Shown: piece by piece, positions 1 through 10,580 of the stretch | How positions within the stretch are numbered: the first letter of the stretch is position 1 | How the letters are laid out: each line of letters begins with the position of its first letter | Notes under the pieces: generated by a model | Databases searched by the model: none | Seen by the model: only the letters and a program-made list of their open reading frames with translations | What the model was told of the DNA's origin: nothing | Assembly: GCA_964020975.1 (NCBI GenBank) | Contig: OZ026618.1 | Coordinates: forward strand, 39,932,446 to 39,996,445 | DNA: 64,000 bases | Direction: 5' to 3' | Source of the DNA: Hermodice carunculata | Lineage: Eukaryota > Annelida > Polychaeta > Eunicida > Amphinomidae | Program-made: the position numbers and the translations under genes

Positions 1-128
1 ATGTTACGTTATTAGTTTTTAGTTGCATTATCAACTGCAGTTTCTAGTTTTGGATTTGACGCTTATTCCAATATTCCAACAACTGTGCTCCCTTAACAAC
101 ATGGTATTCAGCTGTTTTTCATGTACTG

Positions 129-475
129 TTTGACTTGTTGCAGTTACGAGTTTCTTAGAATCAGAAAGTCAGCTCTATCATGAGGTCCATTTTTCTCAAA
201 ACATACTAGCGTTCCATAAGCAGTGCATCAATTGCAGGATCTTCTCTTGGGAGGGCTAATCTTTCTTCAGATTTCATGCATGGCTCAAGTGACATTAAAG
301 AAAGCTGGGCCTCGTAAACTATATCCAGACATGATTTATCTTCGTTACATGTCAATTATGCAGTTAGCAAAACAAGCCTGATGACTTGGCTCCGTTTCTG
401 CACGAGTATGACATTATATATACAATAAACTTCAAAAAATCATCATACAAAATAACAATGTGTGCTTTTGGAGGT
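129..475 (+). repeat. Dispersed repeat, copy A (partner at 24157-24497)
   Basis: About 340 bases align along their whole length with 24157-24497 in the same orientation. By eye the similarity is near 80 percent. Shared blocks include TTTTTCTCAAAACATACT and GCAGGATCTTCTCTTGGGAG. One plus-strand frame reads as serine-rich protein in both copies (for example SSASIAGSSLGRA here and SSASLAGSSLGRA in the partner), so the source may be a coding exon or a transposon ORF. This copy has a stop in that frame. I do not recognise the protein. Confidence 0.7.
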
Positions 476-1888
476 TATTCCACACTATTAACTTCATACA
501 GGTTTCTAAATATGGAAACCGCTGAACTATAAGATGCCTATCGTCTAAGGTACATCCAACCTGCCTTAGCAAGGTCAAATATGTTGTACCCCTTGACGTC
601 TGCCATATGTGATAGTGAGGCAGAGGAGCAACACAATTTCGTCTGTTCAAAATGCTTGGCCATCGGTTGCAGGGAGCACTGATGAACCAGGTTTATCTTT
701 ATTATTATTAGTATGTACCAATACCCTGTACCTATATCACATTGTCACAAGATATGATCCTCAGGCAGGTCCGTCTATATCTTCTTTAGTGTCAAGTGTT
801 GACAATGGCTATCCCCCGTTCTCTTCAGTATTTGGGGTGTGGCTTCTTCAATGGAAAGGTTAGTTTACACAGAGTATGAATATGGTATCGTTAAGACAAT
901 GCAGATTGCAACAACTGTAGCCACACTTGGCAAAGAAAGTGTTAAATGTTAACCACCTTATGTATTTCCAGTGAGGAGGTGGTACCACCTACATGCTGAC
1001 CCTGAAAAAATCCAACGTGGGATATAGAGCAGACGACCAGTGCAAGCCACAGTTACACTTTATAGTGATTTTGTGAGTTATACCTCTGGTAGGTAGCCAC
1101 ATTTTGTATCAAACAGAAATGTTTTCTATGCTTGCTGTGCTTCTGCCCAACAGAATCACAGGTAGCAATTTGTAAAGGCGGTTCATATTTGGATAGCAAA
1201 CATCAGGTTCAGTAACTGATGCATTTCTTGACAAATGATACATTTGCCCGTATTACACTAAAGCAGATATGTTCATGTTCAAACCTTGTTTTATTCATAG
1301 ATATTTGAAATGTTGTCTGAGGTATGACATGGTAATTTTTTCACACTTAATCCTACTTTGATCGATGTATGATGATTTGAACTCCAGTTATGAATACCCA
1401 GTGTCATTTCTGACTTCGTCGTTGTGATAGTGTACTTCAACAGGATACTTCACTACGAGACGTACATCTGTGTATAGTATCTGTGGTCCTGGTCTGGTAG
1501 CGAAGGGAAAGATGCCATCATCATGATGAGGACATTCTAGTATATGCATGGCATTATACTTAGGCATCTAGAAATAACAGAGATTTTACCAAACAAATAC
1601 CAATTCCTAGATATATTGTGCTTCCTCCATGTTTGGAAAATATTTGCATCACATTCCTAATCCTGATATACTTTTCTTTGGCCAAGTGTAAAACATGAGA
1701 ACTGCCCTCCTTCTCGTCTGTATTTTGTGAAGAGATAAGTAGGTGTAGACAGATGTTGCAATGGATGGCTGCTGTTACGATAAACACATTCAAATATGTG
1801 AAAGTTGTATGGTCCAATAATTCACATAATCTAGGGTTTCATAATGAACTCCTTCGGCTTTGTGATGCAAAACTAAGCATTTGGCCTG
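476..1888. other. No gene recognised
   Basis: AT-rich sequence with only short ORFs of 60-85 codons that show no family signature. I see no repeat structure and no splice-bounded exon. Confidence 0.5.
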
Positions 1889-2387
1889 CAAATCCAGGAA
1901 TTTATCTGTGACAAACCCTGTGTTTTTCTGTTATTTTAAGACTGCACTTTATACTGATTGGGTCTTCACAAAACCCTCAATTTTGTTCCTCAGAATATCC
2001 CTAAACGACTCTCATGGTTTTGTTTCAACACAAAGGACCTGTTACGGTTTCAAAACCACGTGTTTTGCTCTGTTATTTCAAAATTAAGAAAAAAACTTAG
2101 GTTTTGTACTGGAACCCTGGGATTTATCTAGGATGGAGATTATGGCTTTGATTGATGAAACCAAGATTTTGTAACAAACATGCAGATGACTGTTTTGTGC
2201 AACTTTTCAATGATGTGTAAACCCCAGGATTACGCAACAAAGACCGGCATTTTGTGCCAAAATACAGGGGTTTGTAAGGAAACCCATGGCTTTATGTGGA
2301 AAGTCCCGAGGTTCATAATAAAACAATGGGTTTTGTGTCATAAATTCCAGGATTTTGAACATGAAACTCTGTTATTGGGAAATTGTC

Positions 2388-2462
<75 letters not shown>

Positions 2463-3600
2463 CCCTCAGGATTCATACATAAAAAGCCTGGGTTTTGTGA
2501 TACAATCTGTGAAGAAGCCGAGAGTGTTGTCTACAAATCTCAGGGTTTTCTGGCATAACCCACTATTTTATACAAAAACCTGTGGTTTTGCTCTCTTGTT
2601 CAGTATTTTTTTTTTTAAATCCAGGGCTTGGGAGCACAACTCTGGGTTTCTACTTCCAGTGTTCAGTAAATGATAAAACCCAGGGATTTGTCAATTATTT
2701 GACCAAGAATATTATGATTCTTCAATTATTTCATTTACCTACAAAAACTCATCACTTTGTTGCTAAACCATGGGTTTGTGGTGACATCACATGGCTTTGT
2801 GCTTGTAATGTTCACAAATATACGATGGCCTGGATTTTGTACCCCTGCAAGCCTTAGGTTGTGTATCTTCACGAAACCCTGAAAATTGTGATGTCAAAAA
2901 AGTAAGAAAACGGTGTGCTGTAAGTTTTATGGTGCAGGACCTTAATTTGTAAATATGTGCACAGCCACACCTATCACAGACAGTCTTTCATTTACTATGC
3001 TGATCATAGCCATTGACTTGAACTCGTTTGATGCACAAATCTCTGGCTTTGGAATGACAAAACCCAGACTTTTGTAGCTAAACCCACGGTTTTGTGTCAC
3101 AAAATCCAGTGTTTTGTTGCAGAACTGGTAGTCTAAAAAACGTCAATCATTTATCAAACCCTAGGTTTGGTTCTGCAAATTACAACTTACGAATCCAAGG
3201 GTTTCATAACGTCACAACAACCAAGGTTTTGACGTTTAAAAGAACCAAAAAAACAACACTCTATTTTGGCTGTAATTGCGAAATTCACAAACAAGGTAGA
3301 TTGAGCTGAAGCTCTGAGATTCACCCAGGGTTGATGGAGGTAATGACTCTGATTCACAAAACTCAAGGTTTCCACACAAGCGTGCAGATGTGTGATTTTT
3401 TCAGTTTTAAACATTATGTATGTATAAAACCGATGGTTGTTTTCATAAAGCCCCCAGTGTTATGACAAAACCATGTGATTTCTCCACAAAACTGAGGGTT
3501 TTGTAAGAAAACCAAGGTTTTAATGTACAAAACCCAGAGTTTCAGAACAAAATGTTTGTTTTGTATCATAAAACCCACGGTTTTGAGTATTATTGGACAA
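1889..3600. repeat. Degenerate palindromic minisatellite, core ACAAAACCC..GGGTTTTGT
   Basis: Roughly 1.7 kb is built from diverged units of about 22-35 bases. Each unit centres on a near-palindrome of an AAACCC half, 0-3 variable bases and a GGTTTTGT half. Clear runs lie near 3055-3120 (three adjacent units), 2219-2380, 2461-2600 and 3425-3600. Units keep the core but vary in spacing, so no single reading frame runs through, although short phrases such as KPSGF and KTQGF recur in several frames. Poorer stretches near 2880-3050 and 3250-3400 are included. I do not recognise the family. Confidence 0.7.
2388..2461. repeat. (AAT)n microsatellite inside the minisatellite
   Basis: About 24 uninterrupted AAT triplets split the minisatellite. 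The poly-Asn and poly-Ile ORFs across it are artefacts of the triplet repeat. Confidence 0.95.
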
Positions 3601-4126
3601 TACAACCTATATACATGTTCCAAGCAAACAATTCAGACAAAAAAGATAATATACATACTTGACACTCGTGTCACTCACTTAAGTATTTAATACTATTGTG
3701 AAGGCTGGGTAACCGCCCTACTCATCATGTGAAGTAGTTATTGTTTGTGTTTACATCAAAGTGTTATTGATGCCTTCACGTAACGTTCCATGGGGTGATC
3801 ACACAACACTCACATCTGGCCTACCATGGTAAAAACTAACATGGCTTCTAGTGGAACTCCGCTGTTGGGCAGCTTATATAAAATGTTATAATCAGAAGTC
3901 TTGCTTCTTTATTTTTCAAATATTGCAGAAGTAACAACAAACAAAGACGAACACTTGGTGGTCTTTGCAACATACGTATCTTTTCCGTCCATATTTGATC
4001 AGATGAAAGTGACAGGAAAAGACACACGGCTTGAAAAAGCTGACATATTGTTGCCATTTTTGTATGTGTGTGGAAATTGTTCATGCAACTACAAGAAAAG
4101 TCACACGTGTTTTGTTTTCATTCCAG
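3601..4126. other. No gene recognised; ends in a splice acceptor
   Basis: Non-coding sequence. The last 20 bases form a pyrimidine-rich acceptor (TTTTGTTTTCATTCCAG) directly before the cathepsin-like exon. I could not find the preceding cathepsin exon here. Confidence 0.5.
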
Positions 4127-4233
4127 GGGTTTACAAACACACCACAAGGCCTGTTATAGGGGAGCATTTGGTGGAGATCCTTGGCTGGGGAACAGATAAT
4201 GGAAAACCATACTGGCTGGCAGCCAATTCTTGG
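4127..4233 (+). pseudogene. Orphan exon of a cathepsin B-like cysteine protease
   Basis: Cathepsin B is a papain-family (C1) lysosomal protease. The exon follows a good acceptor and reads GVYKHTTRP then [11 protein letters not shown] then [11 protein letters not shown]. This matches the C-terminal part of cathepsin B, which holds the catalytic His (GEH) and the catalytic-site Asn (ANSW). Similarity stops right after the tryptophan: the expected downstream W-G-D-x-G-F segment is absent and no GT donor sits at that point. No other cathepsin exon is visible nearby, so this looks like a fragment left by duplication or a broken gene. A functional gene with a distant exon cannot be excluded, but the missing donor argues against it. 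Confidence 0.65.
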
Positions 4234-5010
4234 CTGCTTAGGGAGAAAACAGTGCATTTAATGGTCCCCCATGTATGCAAATGTGAGGTCCGTACAAAAA
4301 CCAAAACTGTCAAATTTAACACACATGCCCACGTCTATCACCATTTTGCGGCCATAGGTCTATGATTGTCTGGCTTAGAAAACCCAATTTACCTTAAACT
4401 CTAAACGTTTGCTGACTACACTTATAACCAGAAATTGCAAAACTTCAATAAACAGTGTAGAAACTGGCAACAAGTATCATGGTACAAATAAGCCTAAGCT
4501 TTGTACAGCCTGTCAACCATGGCAACAACTTTTACAGGAAGAAATGGAACGAAAGTAGACTCTGTCAGAGACGTTTTCATATGACATCATTCTAAAATTA
4601 TTTTATGCTGATTTGTAGGTAACAAAAAGAGATTGCAAGGTATGGATTAGAATGGAACTGAAAGCAATGCTGTGGCAGGGAGGCCAAAGATGAAAACATA
4701 TCTCGAGAAAAAAGGGAAAATGTTAAATGGTACTATAAGAAAAAGCGATTGGGCAAAACAAACCATGTACGATCGTTTCAAATGCTTGTGTCGTTCATTT
4801 GAAATCCAACCATATGCTGTTTACCTTTTAGTGAAAATGCAATGGAGACCGTTTGCAGAATCAAATTAAAAAGCTGTACCTTGCTCCCATCGATGATGTA
4901 GGCATATAACAAATCACAGGTAGTTGCAAATGTCTGTATTTCGGGGGTGGGGTGTGTGTGTTTTTTTTGGTGTGTGTGTGTTTTTTTGGGGGGGGGGGGG
5001 TTGGGGGTTG
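4234..5010. other. No gene recognised
   Basis: Non-coding. Positions 4943-5007 are G/T-rich simple sequence with a run of about 13 G. The antisense Leu/Phe-rich ORFs across this block and the next come from the purine-rich repeat. Confidence 0.5.
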
Positions 5011-5406
5011 TAAGTTTGAGTTTAAAAAAAATATAAGTGACTATGTGGATAAGGAAAAAAGGAAAGAAAGTAAGAAATATAAAATGAAAGGAAAGAAAGG
5101 AAAAAAGTAAGAAAAAAGGAAGCAAGAAAGAAAGAAGAGAAACAAACAGAAACAAACGGAATGATAAAAAAAAGTGAATCCATTTTGTGCAGCACTTCTT
5201 TTTTGGGGGGTTTGTAAGTTTGAGTTTTTAAAAAAATATATAGGTGACTATGTGGATAAGAAAAAAAGGAAAGAAAGTAAGAAATATAAAATGAAAGGAA
5301 AGAAAGGCAAAAAGTAAGAAAAAAAAGGAAGCAAGAAAGAAAGAAGAGAAACAAACAGAAACAAACGGAATTATAAAAAAGTGAATCCATTTTGTGTAGC
5401 ACTTCC
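5011..5406. repeat. Recent tandem duplication of a ~190-bp purine-rich unit
   Basis: The segment starting TAAGTTTGAG at 5011 and ending CAGCACTTC near 5198 is repeated from 5215 to about 5406 with only a few single-base or A-run differences. The period is about 204 bases. The unit is almost pure A/G on the plus strand (AAGGAAAGAAAG blocks) and ends with the same GTGAATCCATTTTGTG motif in both copies. The near identity points to a recent event. Confidence 0.9.
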
Positions 5407-5933
5407 AAGTAAATACTCATTATGAAGACTTCTGTGAGAGTCATCAAAATAGCCAAGAAAAAAAAAAATAAATAAAACCTTCCTTGTTAAACGTATTAAC
5501 ATAACCAGATAGAATATAATGGAGACCAATTTGTGTTGTGACTTTATAATTCATATATAACATCAGTGAATGTCAAGATTTTCAATCGTGCCCATGATAT
5601 TGAAACTTGTAGCTCTTACATTAGTTTAAAGTTTACATTAGTTTAAAGTAATGTGTGCTTAACTCGGTCTGGCAACTTAAGCTCGTGGTCCTGTTTTCCT
5701 ATCTTATCTTTCAGAGGGGAATCTAATTCAGTCACGTTGTTTTATGGTGCTGTGGAGGCCCGAGTAAAGGACCACAACATTTACAGCTAATGATAAAGAG
5801 TATATGGGAAATAGCTGTAAACGTAAATTTCAATGATAGCAGCAGAATATATTAAACAAATCACCCAAGTACTTCACACCGAGGAGCACACATATATTTT
5901 TACGCTACAGATAGAAAAGTTAAAGAAGATTGT
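5407..5933. other. No gene recognised
   Basis: AT-rich non-coding sequence. A short local duplication of TTACATTAGTTTAAAG lies near 5618-5648. Confidence 0.5.
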
Positions 5934-6375
5934 ATTGTGCTGTGGGCTGTGTTCTCCGACTCATAGTTATAATGGAGGTAGAGTATGTTTATAATGCTCC
6001 AGGTTCATAAACATCAGATAGACGATGGCCTACTTTCTTCTTTTGCTGTAAACTCAGCTGACTGACAAGTCAGAAGAAATCAAATTTGACAGGCCTACCA
6101 GGTCTCTTTTCATTTTTGGGAGAGTTTATAAACCATGTGTTTCGAGTGGCTAGGCCTAGACATTTTGGAAATACTATAGTCTGTAGTTAATGAAGAATAT
6201 TTCAAAGTTGCGAGGACCTGTTTAAAACCACCAGTGGCCTTTTATGGGTGACTGCCTGTCTCAAGTCAGGAGTGAAATTTGTTTCTTGACATCGGTATTG
6301 GAACATGAATGCTGATCCTTTGGTAACTCTGAAGTCTCTTTGCTGGCATTGTTGGTTTTGGAATTTATGAATATG
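5934..6375 (+). repeat. Dispersed repeat, copy A (inverted partner at 60594-61025)
   Basis: This segment matches the reverse complement of 60594-61025 over about 430 bases with scattered indels. Shared blocks include GTGCTGTGGGCTGTGTTCTC, TAGAGTATGTTTATAATG, AGGCCTACCAGGTCT, and CTGCCTGTCTCAAGTCAGGA followed by GTGAAATTTG. No coding potential or terminal inverted repeats are obvious. It behaves like an interspersed repeat of unknown class. Confidence 0.85.
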
Positions 6376-6440
6376 GATCATGATTTTTTCTGTATTATTT
6401 GATTCAATTACACACACTTAAATGGAAATAGTCATTCACC

Positions 6441-6776
6441 TTGTATAGAAGAGGCCAGAAAGATGAAGCACAGTTACCAATTTCTAGTGTTATGAAAATG
6501 TATATGGCGGTTTGCCAGAGAGAGAGAATTCTGAAGGATTTGAACGAAGCTTTGTGTTGTCATCAAGCCTCTAGGACTGTGAGCCATTGCTTACATTGTA
6601 CCCCTGTGGGATTGGATCAGCACCACACTTTTCAGTACCACATTGGAGCCAAACTGTACCTCTGTGGGATTTGTGCCAGATCATTTGGCAGTGTCGTAGG
6701 ACGTGCAAATGTGGGACAGTACATGTGGATAATCTCACCAGGGATTGGGAATGACCTAAGACTGTTCGGCTGTTGA
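6441..6776 (+). pseudogene. Possible C2H2 zinc-finger remnant
   Basis: A 111-codon ORF preceded by a possible acceptor (CACCTTGTATAG). Residues around 50-82 read CLHC, then a His pair, then YHIGAKLYLCGICARSF. The last part resembles the inter-finger linker of C2H2 proteins (HTGEKPYxCxxCxKSF). The second finger has no His pair in the expected place, so at most one and a half fingers are present. It sits directly upstream of the Gypsy-type element. The resemblance may be chance. Confidence 0.3.
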
Positions 6777-6842
6777 AATACCAGTGGAGATATGTTCACC
6801 TACTTTGCACTGATTTTGATTGTTAATATATTGTTATTGTTA

Positions 6843-9564
6843 AAGTTATACCATTGTTGTCATTCTTTCGGGAGTTCTGCTAATATTCAAAAGGTGTGCA
6901 TCATTACAAATTGTGGGGGCTCGTCTGGGAATAATACAAGACAAACGAGGTCAAATTCAAGGCAAAACGTTGAATTATTTTGCCAAAAGCACATGGCAGT
7001 AGAATCATCTGGAAATTCTTGTAAGTTTCTAAATACTTATTGTTACAGTTTGAACTGAACAAATTATATATGGTCGTTTTTGAACGTGATTGTTGGTAAA
7101 TATACAGACAACATGTCAAGAGATCCAAGTGTGTTTTCGGCTAATGAGGACATAACAGTCAAAGATTTTGATAAATTAGTTAGGGACAACCTGGAAAAAT
7201 GGGGCCAAATACTTAAATCTAGAAGTAAAATGGAAAATACCTTTAAAACAAATGATTATTTCCCGTTTGGGTAAGGAAGGTTTCCTTGTGGATGAGGGAT
7301 CAGAGGATAAAAGTTTGGCAATTACATTGGAATTAGATAGATTAAAATAAGGCAGATAAATTACCTGAAGCTGCACTTTTGGCATTTGACTTTGAGTTTA
7401 CAGATAAAAGCTATTTTGGAAAACCCAAACCGGGTTAGTTCAAATCTACATTTTAAAATTAACCCGAAGAAACAGGCAACATCTCTCCCCATCAAAAATC
7501 AAAAGAACAAAAGCTCAATAAATCTCCTTAGTCTATTAATCCTGCTAATCAGAAAACAGAGCAGAAGTTCTTTAGTGGACCTAGATGCAGTTACTGCGAG
7601 AAAAGGGGTCATGTCAAATCTGAGTGTTTTCTACTCCAGAGAAAGACAAATAATACTGTGAAAACAGTTGGTTTAGCCAGCATTTAGGGGCGCCCACCTC
7701 TAAATATGTCTGATGGACATTTTGATAATCTTCATGCTAAATTTGGAAACCCGCATGTTGGGGTAGATGAGTCCATATTGGATGGCTATGGAAGTTTCAA
7801 ATAAGAAGTGGTGGTGTCACAGAAAGAAAATGATGTTGACCAGAAGGCAGTTGTGATCCTAAAAGACACTGGTGTTACCCAGACTTTACTGTTGGAAGAT
7901 GTACTTCCTTTGTCGAACTTATCAAAAAGCCAGCGTATTACTTCAGGGTGTTGAGGGAAATTACATGACAGTCCCACTTCACAAAGTTTACCTGAAGTCT
8001 GATTTCAAAATTGGACCAGTGATTATAGGTATTATACCTAGTCTCCTGATGGAAAGTGTGACCTTCCTTCTAGGGAATGATATAGCAGGGGGTAATGTGA
8101 AAGGTAAACTGGTACCATATTTAACGGATGAGACAGTCACAAGAGAGGACACAGACCATCTTGAGCAGGAATTCCCAGGTATTTTTCCCGCCTGTGTTGT
8201 GACAACGTCAATGGCTCTTGAAGCTTCAAAACCAGAAGTCAGTAACAAGGATGATGAATGTCTAGGGCTGGCAGAGGTTTTCTTTGCTGGTAGCCTGGAA
8301 GACAAAGTAAAGGTAACTTGAGTATAGAGGTAAGCCATGACGGTAGCCTCTCTGACCAGCTAAATCAAAAAGATCATCTGAGTCAGGTGCCTCATTTGGA
8401 TCCAGGCAGGCAGATAAGGGAGCAAAAAGCTGAACCTCAGGTAGGAAAATTGGCAAGTACAGCTTTTAATGAAGAAGAGGCACAAGAAATGAGGAAATGT
8501 AGACCTCCAGATGCTGATACTGATTCATTGAGAATGAGAATCATTCATCAAATAGTGGTTCCTCCATCATATGGAGCAGAGTTTTTAAAGACAGCTTGTG
8601 ATTCGCCTAAGGCGGGCCCCTTGGGTATTAGAAAGACTCAAGATCGAATATTATGACATTTCTTTTCGTCCACATTACATCGAGATGTGGCACAATTTCA
8701 CACATGTCAAATGGTCGGGAACCACAATCAGAAAATAATACCTGCTCCTTTGATTTTCATCCCTGTTCTTGAATAAACATGTAGCAGGGTTATTGTAGAT
8801 TGTGTGTGGGACCACTTCCAAAAACCAACGTGGGAAATAGGATTTTACCTTACTATCATGGATTCAGCCACTAGGTATCCTGAGGCCATCCCAATAAAAA
8901 CATTAACGCTCCTATGATCATTGATGCTTCAATTTTTCAATTTTTCACTAGAATAGGACTGCATAAACAGATACAAGGTGACTTAGGTTCAAATTTCATG
9001 TCTGCAGTGTTTCAGGAGGTTGCCCTGCAGTTAGACATTAAACACAATAAATCTTCTGATTTCCACCCAGAAACACAAGGGGCTCTAGGAAGTTATCATC
9101 AAACACTGAAGAATATCTATTGTTTTGAAAATGAATGGGCTAAAGATAAACATATGTTATTATTTGCCACTAAAGATATACTGAATGGGTCATTGGGATC
9201 CAGTTTATTAGAACCGATATATGGGCGTACTGTGAGAGAGGTCCACTGAAGTTTATGAAAGAAAACTGGTTGGTGGAGACACAAGATGAACCTATCTCGG
9301 AGTTTGTGTCCAAATAAAAAAAAAAAAGTTGAAAAAGGCTTTGGAGGTGACACAATCAATTCTGATTAATGCACAGAGTAAGATGAAAACATGGTAGAAA
9401 GCAACGGAAAGAAGTTTTGAACCAGGAGACAAGGTGTTCGTACTTTTGCCTATGCAATGGCATTCAATTCAGACGAAATTTAGTTATGCCATTGTTGTCA
9501 TTCTTTCCTGAGTTATACTTATATTCAAAAGGTTACTTATATTCAAAAGGTGGGCATTGTAACA
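6843..9564 (+). mobile_element. Old, broken Gypsy-type LTR retrotransposon
   Basis: The element is bounded by related repeats of about 65-85 bases at 6843-6908 and 9481-9564, both holding CCATTGTTGTCATTCTTTC and ATATTCAAAAGG, and both ending in ACA. A primer-binding-like site follows the left repeat. Parts in order: a gag-like start (about 7111-7275), a CCHC zinc knuckle (7586-7627), an aspartic-protease-like segment around the DTG near 7869, an integrase zinc-binding region (about 8480-8655), an integrase core (about 8910-9245), and a C-terminal region near 9400-9480 with EPGDKVFVLLP. The integrase style suggests a Gypsy (Metaviridae-like) element. It is broken, with numerous breaks spread through the coding region, and looks old. 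I did not recognise a reverse transcriptase. Confidence 0.8.
6914..6931 (+). other. Primer-binding-like site (tRNA-Pro type) of the Gypsy-type element
   Basis: TGGGGGCTCGTCTGGGAA lies five bases after the ACA end of the left repeat. It matches 16 of 18 bases of the proline-tRNA primer site known from murine leukaemia virus, which I recall rather than looked up. Confidence 0.65.
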
Positions 9565-10061
9565 CTAGATAAAAACAATATTATTTTATGACCCCGCCAA
9601 ACAATACATTTGTTACCAGTCCTCAGTCCCTGTGCTGTCCAAAGATTTGTCAGATAGTGTACGGTTTTATCTGAGACGGATAAAGTATCCAGAGTCTGTA
9701 CTGGCCAAAGTTGGCACTATACAGCGAAGCTTTCTGTAGATCGAATATCACGCTACTTACACTACTTTACAATTAAATACATTGGTTTCATAATTTAATG
9801 TATCATCTTTGATTAAATATTTTTCCAAAGAGATGACTTTTTGTGTCAACAAAATGTTCATACTGCATTTTTCAAGAACATATTATAACATCTCAACAAT
9901 TGACACAATACTCATGATCTTACCATAGCCATTGTCTCTTGGTCAACTGTTGCAGTTGCATCAACAAGATATCTTTATTTTAGTCTGTTCCACAAAAATA
10001 GGAGTGCCAAATTTATAATTATGCACTAAGTTAGTAATGAAATAATGTGAAATTTTGAGTA
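9565..10061. other. No gene recognised
   Basis: AT-rich non-coding sequence with no clear repeat structure. Confidence 0.5.
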
Positions 10062-10580
10062 ACCTTGACCCATTTTCAAGGTCATTAAGCCCTAGTAAAG
10101 GATACTAAATTCAATACGTTGAAACAGAATTAAAGAAATGAAACCAAATATATCCCAAATTTACATAAGTTTAATATTGCATAATATGGATGGCATAGGC
10201 GAAGTGACAGTGGGAATGCTATTTTGTAGCATATGTGATGGTAATTGCGTCTTGTGTTCATACATGCATGCCCCATTACAAGAACCTTATACGGACAAAA
10301 ATATGATGTTGAGTCATGATTGCCACCCAGGTAGAATTATTGGAACGAATGTCATTGGCATAAAAAAAATATTCAATTCTTTATTGTGCTGATAAATTCA
10401 GATAAAACTCACAATATACATCAAGTATGCATTAACCCAAATGTCAAATTTTTGTGAAATGTTGTTTTATATTGACCTATTTTTCCAAGGCCATTAAGCA
10501 CTTAAGAAAGGGACACTTCATTCAATATCTTGATAAGAATGGGAGAACGATATCAAATGTAGCAGAAATTTTTATCATTT
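10062..10580. repeat. Two diverged copies of an AAGGTCATTAAGC repeat
   Basis: Positions 10062-10160 (TTGACCCATTTTCAAGGTCA then TTAAGCCC, then AAATTCAATACGTTGA) and 10472-10580 (TTGACCTATTTTTCCAAGG then CCATTAAGCAC, then CATTCAATATCTTGA) are diverged copies about 410 bases apart. The TTGACC/AAGGTCA core resembles that of the 12.3-13.0 kb repeat. Confidence 0.5.

Noticed and set aside
1889-3600. Telomere-like GGGTTT repeats
   Set aside because: The units are irregular and palindromic, and both strands carry both halves; telomere repeats are short and strand-asymmetric.
2355-3623. Repeated-peptide protein (KPxGF phrases) in the minisatellite
   Set aside because: The phrases occur in several frames and both strands, with frequent stops, as expected from a repeated DNA core.
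4778-5456. Two Phe/Leu/Ser-rich minus-strand ORFs that look like membrane proteins
   Set aside because: They are the antisense of the purine-rich tandem duplication and repeat with it.
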